Source: Staphylococcus sp. 17KM0847 (GTDB lineage Bacteria; Bacillota; Bacilli; Staphylococcales; Staphylococcaceae). Taken from it: a DNA stretch of 64,000 nt. Shown here piece by piece: positions 60,414-64,000 of this stretch. The notes below the pieces were generated by a model. It saw only the letters and a list, made by a program, of their open reading frames with translations. It was not told the origin of the DNA and did not search any database. Position 1 is the stretch's first letter. Each line of letters begins with the position of its first letter. A program made the position numbers and the translations under genes. The stretch spans positions 744,001 to 808,000 of the forward strand of contig NZ_CP040781.1 in NCBI RefSeq assembly GCF_013463155.1, written 5' to 3'.

Positions 60414-61466
60414 TTGGATAACGAACGTCAAAAAGCATTGGATACGGTAATAAAGAATATGGAAAAATCATTTGGTAAAGGTGCGGTGATGAAGTTAGGA
60501 GATAACAAAGACCGCAACGTATCAACGATTTCAACAGGTTCGGTAACATTAGATCATGCATTAGGTGTAGGCGGCTATCCTAAAGGGCGTATTATCGAAG
60601 TATACGGCCCAGAAAGCTCAGGTAAGACAACGGTTGCTTTACATGCCATTGCAGAAGTTCAAAAAAATGGTGGTGTAGCAGCATTTATAGATGCAGAGCA
60701 TGCTTTAGACCCAGTATATGCTGAGGCACTAGGTGTAGACATTAACAATTTATATTTGTCACAGCCAGACCATGGAGAGCAAGGATTAGAAATTGCAGAG
60801 GCATTCGTGCGCAGTGGTGCAGTTGATATTGTTATTGTCGATTCGGTAGCAGCATTAACACCAAAAGCCGAAATCGAAGGTGAAATGGGCGATACACATG
60901 TCGGCTTACAAGCACGTTTAATGTCTCAAGCCTTGCGTAAACTATCAGCAGCGATTTCAAAATCAAAAACAACGGCGATCTTCATTAACCAAATCCGTGA
61001 AAAAGTAGGCGTTATGTTCGGAAACCCTGAAACGACACCGGGCGGTCGTGCATTGAAGTTTTATAGCTCTGTCCGTTTAGAGGTGCGTCGAGCTGAGCAA
61101 CTGAAGCAAGGTCAGGATATTGTAGGTAATCGAACAAAGATTAAAGTAGTTAAAAACAAAGTTGCACCACCATTCAAAGTGGCAGAAGTAGATATTATGT
61201 ATGGTCAAGGTATTTCACGTGAAGGTGAATTAATCGATCTCGGTGTAGCACATGACATCGTTAATAAATCGGGTGCATGGTATTCATATAATGGTGAACG
61301 TATGGGACAAGGTAAAGAGAATGTAAAACTCTTCTTAAAAGAAAATCCACAACTTGAAGCCGAAATTGATCAAAAATTACGTGAAAAATTAGGAATATTT
61401 GATGGTGATGCATCAGAAAGTGAAGAGACAGCCTCTAAAGAACCTGAAACGCTTTTTGATGAATAG
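60414..61466 (+). CDS. recA: Recombinase RecA
   Basis: Homologous-recombination and SOS coprotease of 350 aa. TTG 60414 is chosen, 7 bases from AGGAGGT, giving [20 protein letters not shown]; a TTG at 60408 is too close. Walker A is GPESSGKT (65-72). Other motifs are [28 protein letters not shown] and [20 protein letters not shown]. It has an acidic C-terminal tail and is controlled by the SOS region upstream. Confidence 0.98.
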   Translation: MDNERQKALDTVIKNMEKSFGKGAVMKLGDNKDRNVSTISTGSVTLDHALGVGGYPKGRIIEVYGPESSGKTTVALHAIAEVQKNGGVAAFIDAEHALDPVYAEALGVDINNLYLSQPDHGEQGLEIAEAFVRSGAVDIVIVDSVAALTPKAEIEGEMGDTHVGLQARLMSQALRKLSAAISKSKTTAIFINQIREKVGVMFGNPETTPGGRALKFYSSVRLEVRRAEQLKQGQDIVGNRTKIKVVKNKVAPPFKVAEVDIMYGQGISREGELIDLGVAHDIVNKSGAWYSYNGERMGQGKENVKLFLKENPQLEAEIDQKLREKLGIFDGDASESEETASKEPETLFDE

Positions 61467-61478
61467 CATAAGGAAGAT

Positions 61479-61512
61479 ACAACAGTTGATAGGAATATCA
61501 GCTGTTGTTTTG
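61479..61512 (+). terminator. Intrinsic terminator after recA
   Basis: ACAACAGTTGATA pairs with TATCAGCTGTTGT (13 pairs, one GU) capped by a GGAA tetraloop and followed by TTTTG. Confidence 0.9.
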
Positions 61513-61709
61513 TATGTTGTATTGAAAAGTACAATCCACAATTTGAATCTATTTTTATACGTGAGGATATCAGACGAATCATGACAGAAGTCTTGATTTT
61601 TATTACTTCAAAACGTACAATTAAATATGTATGATTTTCAGTTATATTTATATAATCATATAGATTTGTTAACATACAGATGCAAATCCTAGAAAAAGGA
61701 GGTGTTTGT

Positions 61710-63269
61710 GTGAATTTATTAACCTTCGTACTCGTTTTGCTGGGTATTATTCTAGGAGTTGTTGCGGGGTATTTTATTGCCCAAAACTTAATTTATCAAA
61801 AGCAGTTACAAGCGAAAAATACTGCAAAAGATATAATTGAACAAGCGGACAAAGAAGCAGAGAACTTGAAAAAAGAGAAATTAATCGAAGCTAAAGAAGA
61901 AAACCAAAGAATTCGTGAGCAGACAGAAAACGAGCTCAGAGAACGTCGTGGTGAACTTCAAAGGCAAGAATCCCGACTTCTTCAAAAAGAGGAAAACTTG
62001 GAGCGTAAATCTGATTTGTTAGATAAAAAAGATGAGATTTTAGAGCAAAAAGAATCCAAAGTTGAAGAAAGACAACAACAAGTAGATGCAAAAGAGAGTA
62101 GTGTTCAAGCAATAATAATGAAGCACGAACAAGAATTAGAACGCATCTCCGGTCTCACACAAGAAGAAGCACGCAACGAACAACTTGCACGTGTAGAAAA
62201 TGAACTGTCACAAGATATTGCAGTACTTGTTAAGGAAAAAGAACGTGAAGCCAAAGAAAAAGTGAATCAAACTGCGAAAGAACTTTTAGCAACGACAGTC
62301 CAACGATTTGCAGCTGAACATACATCAGAGTCGACAGTATCCGTTGTGAACTTGCCAAATGATGAGATGAAAGGTCGTATTATTGGCCGTGAAGGACGTA
62401 ATATTCGTACACTTGAAACGTTAACGGGTATCGATTTGATTATCGATGATACACCAGAAGCTGTAATTTTATCTGGTTTTGACCCGATTCGACGAGAAAT
62501 TGCGAAAACAGCATTGATTAATCTTGTATCGGATGGCCGTATTCACCCGGGACGCATAGAAGATATGGTGGATAAAGCGCGTCGTGACGTTGATGAGATT
62601 ATTCGCGATGCAGGTGAACATGCGACATTTGAACTCAATGTTCACAATATGCATCCAGATCTTGTGAAAATTTTAGGTCGTATGCATTATCGTACAAGCT
62701 ATGGTCAAAACGTCTTGAAACATTCGATTGAGGTAGCACATTTATCAGGAATGTTGGCCGCAGAGTTGAATGAAGATGTAACCATTGCCAAACGCGCAGG
62801 CTTACTTCATGATGTCGGTAAAGCAATTGACCATGAAGTAGAAGGCAGTCACGTGGAAATCGGTGTGGAGCTTGCTAAAAAATATGGAGAGTCTGAAACA
62901 GTGATTAACGCAATTCACTCACATCATGGTGATGTTGAACCGACTTCCATTATTTCAATTCTTGTTGCAGCCGCTGATGCATTATCTGCAGCACGACCGG
63001 GTGCAAGAAAAGAAACATTAGAAAACTATATTAAACGTTTAGAGCGTTTAGAAGAAATTTCTGAGAACTATGATGGTGTAGAAAAAGCATATGCGATTCA
63101 GGCAGGACGAGAAATACGCGTCATTGTGTCACCTGAAGCAATTGATGACTTACATTCACATCGACTAGCAAGAGATATTAAAGACCAAATTGAAGGAGAA
63201 CTTCAATATCCGGGTCATATTAAAGTGACAGTTGTACGTGAGACGAGAGCAATTGAATATGCCAAATAA
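61710..63269 (+). CDS. rny: Ribonuclease Y
   Basis: Membrane-anchored endoribonuclease of 519 aa initiating mRNA decay. The start is GTG 61710, 5 bases after AAAGGAGGT; the longer frame from 61680 would put the ribosome-binding site inside the gene. It has an N-terminal transmembrane helix (about 3-24), a coiled coil (25-200), a KH domain ([19 protein letters not shown]) and an HD domain ([12 protein letters not shown]). The length equals that of S. aureus. A terminator follows. Confidence 0.97.
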   Translation: MNLLTFVLVLLGIILGVVAGYFIAQNLIYQKQLQAKNTAKDIIEQADKEAENLKKEKLIEAKEENQRIREQTENELRERRGELQRQESRLLQKEENLERKSDLLDKKDEILEQKESKVEERQQQVDAKESSVQAIIMKHEQELERISGLTQEEARNEQLARVENELSQDIAVLVKEKEREAKEKVNQTAKELLATTVQRFAAEHTSESTVSVVNLPNDEMKGRIIGREGRNIRTLETLTGIDLIIDDTPEAVILSGFDPIRREIAKTALINLVSDGRIHPGRIEDMVDKARRDVDEIIRDAGEHATFELNVHNMHPDLVKILGRMHYRTSYGQNVLKHSIEVAHLSGMLAAELNEDVTIAKRAGLLHDVGKAIDHEVEGSHVEIGVELAKKYGESETVINAIHSHHGDVEPTSIISILVAAADALSAARPGARKETLENYIKRLERLEEISENYDGVEKAYAIQAGREIRVIVSPEAIDDLHSHRLARDIKDQIEGELQYPGHIKVTVVRETRAIEYAK

Positions 63270-63602
63270 TAACAAAAGAGACAATGTTCCTCAAGGGGCA
63301 TTGTCTTTTTGTATGTATTATAAAAATTCAAGCTATCCATAGCGATGGGCATATCATAATAGACGTCCCGCACTAAAATACCAACATAATCTCCTTTTTT
63401 TGAACCTCTTGGCATCATGTAAAATCCGAAAATAAGAGAGATTTTTTTTTTTTTGAATATTTATACCATGTGCTGAGAAGTGGAGATATGGAGGAATAAA
63501 AGATAAAGGACAGATGTTTTAAAAGAGATATACAAAGACGGTACACGCCCTTGATAGACTAATTGTACACAATCAATAATCAAGGAAAGGAAATGAGGCA
63601 AT
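63270..63602. other. rny to surface-protein spacer (333 bases)
   Basis: It holds the rny terminator, a 13-T homopolymer (63442-63454), a coding-like minus-strand stretch (about 63311-63438), and the ribosome-binding region GGAAAGGAAATGAGG before 63603. I found no convincing promoter hexamers. In S. aureus this position is followed by ymdB and its neighbours, so this is likely an insertion boundary. Confidence 0.5.
63274..63311 (+). terminator. Intrinsic terminator after rny
   Basis: AGACAATG (63279-63286) pairs with CATTGTCT (63299-63306), with inner CC/GG pairs, then TTTTTG. Confidence 0.85.
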
Positions 63603-64000
63603 ATGTCAAAGTATCGTCAATACGATAGAAAACAACAGATTTTTAGTATTCGTAAATTCTCATTTGGCGCAGGATCCGCCGTTATCACAACATTATTATT
63701 TTTAGGAGCGACACAATCCGCACAAGCTGCAGAAAACGAAGGAAACGTTGAAACAACAGAAGTAGCACAACAAACATCAGAAGCAACAACTGCTGAAACA
63801 GATATTCCAGAATCGACAGAAACACCAGCCCCAACCCCTCAAGCAACAGAAACAGAAGCTGTTGAAAACAATGAAGACACACCACAAGCAAATACCGAAA
63901 CTGTTGAAAACACTGAAGAGACACCTCAAGCAGAAGAAGCCCCTCAAACGGTAGATACCGTAGAAAAAAGTACAGTGACTAATGACAAAGGTGAAACATC
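63603..64000 (+). CDS. YSIRK-type cell-wall surface protein (3' part beyond window)
   Basis: Start of a secreted surface protein; the frame stays open to the right edge. Residues 1-42 are a YSIRK-G/S-type signal peptide (FSIRKFSFGAGSAVITTLLF, then AQA|AE as probable cleavage after 42), which in staphylococci directs export at the cross-wall. The mature start is Glu/Thr/Pro-rich, with an imperfect repeat VENNEDTPQA and VENTEETPQA (42-base period, 63861 and 63903). An LPXTG sorting signal is expected downstream but cannot be seen. ATG follows AGGAAATGAGG. The ligand is unknown. Confidence 0.9.
   Translation, partial: MSKYRQYDRKQQIFSIRKFSFGAGSAVITTLLFLGATQSAQAAENEGNVETTEVAQQTSEATTAETDIPESTETPAPTPQATETEAVENNEDTPQANTETVENTEETPQAEEAPQTVDTVEKSTVTNDKGET

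Noticed and set aside
63685-63924. 79-aa Leu-rich minus-strand frame opposite the surface protein
   Set aside because: Reverse complement of Glu/Thr/Gln-rich repeats produces Leu/Phe codons; no start signals.

Overview
The window is a low-GC Firmicutes chromosome segment. Gene order, protein lengths and the densely packed co-directional operons match Staphylococcus: smc-ftsY-ylxM-ffh, topA-trmFO-xerC-hslVU-codY, nusA-infB, spoIIIE to recA, and RNase Y. A YSIRK-type surface-protein signal at the right edge supports this. The genus is confident. The species is not; differences from remembered S. aureus proteins suggest a non-aureus staphylococcus. I see no rRNA, tRNA, IS element, prophage or CRISPR array.

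Layout, left to right. (1) 1-7.9 kb: the 3' part of smc, the SRP genes ftsY, ylxM and ffh, then ribosome genes rpsP, rimM, trmD and rplS. (2) 8-12 kb: an accessory pocket with an unrecognised membrane/coiled-coil protein and two minus-strand genes, yfhO and gtcA. These are the only convincing minus-strand genes in the window and probably serve lipoteichoic acid glycosylation. (3) 12-24.9 kb: rbgA, rnhB, a small orphan, sucCD, dprA, topA, trmFO, xerC, hslVU and codY. (4) 25-34 kb: rpsB, tsf, pyrH, frr, then the envelope/isoprenoid run uppS-cdsA-dxr-rseP-proS. (5) 34-46 kb: polC, the rimP-nusA-rnpM-ylxQ-infB operon, rbfA-truB-ribF and rpsO. (6) 46-50 kb: RNA decay genes pnp and rnjB. (7) 50-63.3 kb: spoIIIE, a GntR regulator, a pair of M16 peptidase-like proteins, an SDR, a DUF3388 protein, a RodZ-like HTH membrane protein, pgsA, cinA, recA and rny. 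(8) 63.3-64 kb: an unusual spacer and the start of a cell-wall surface protein that runs off the window.

Functionally this is mostly core machinery: chromosome segregation (Smc, XerC, SpoIIIE, TopA), protein targeting (FtsY, Ffh), ribosome assembly and translation, RNA turnover (PNPase, RNase J2, RNase Y, RNase P modulator), membrane lipid and isoprenoid synthesis, and global regulation (CodY, RecA/SOS). I do not see a clearly new multi-gene system. The observations most worth checking are a GC-rich hairpin that buries the xerC ribosome-binding site and ends in a U-run; a roughly 95-nt near-continuous hairpin between tsf and pyrH; the linked yfhO-gtcA pair; a CcpA-like site inside the sucC promoter; and the surface-protein insertion after rny with a 13-T tract. 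All functional statements are from sequence reading and recalled family knowledge; nothing was searched or computed.
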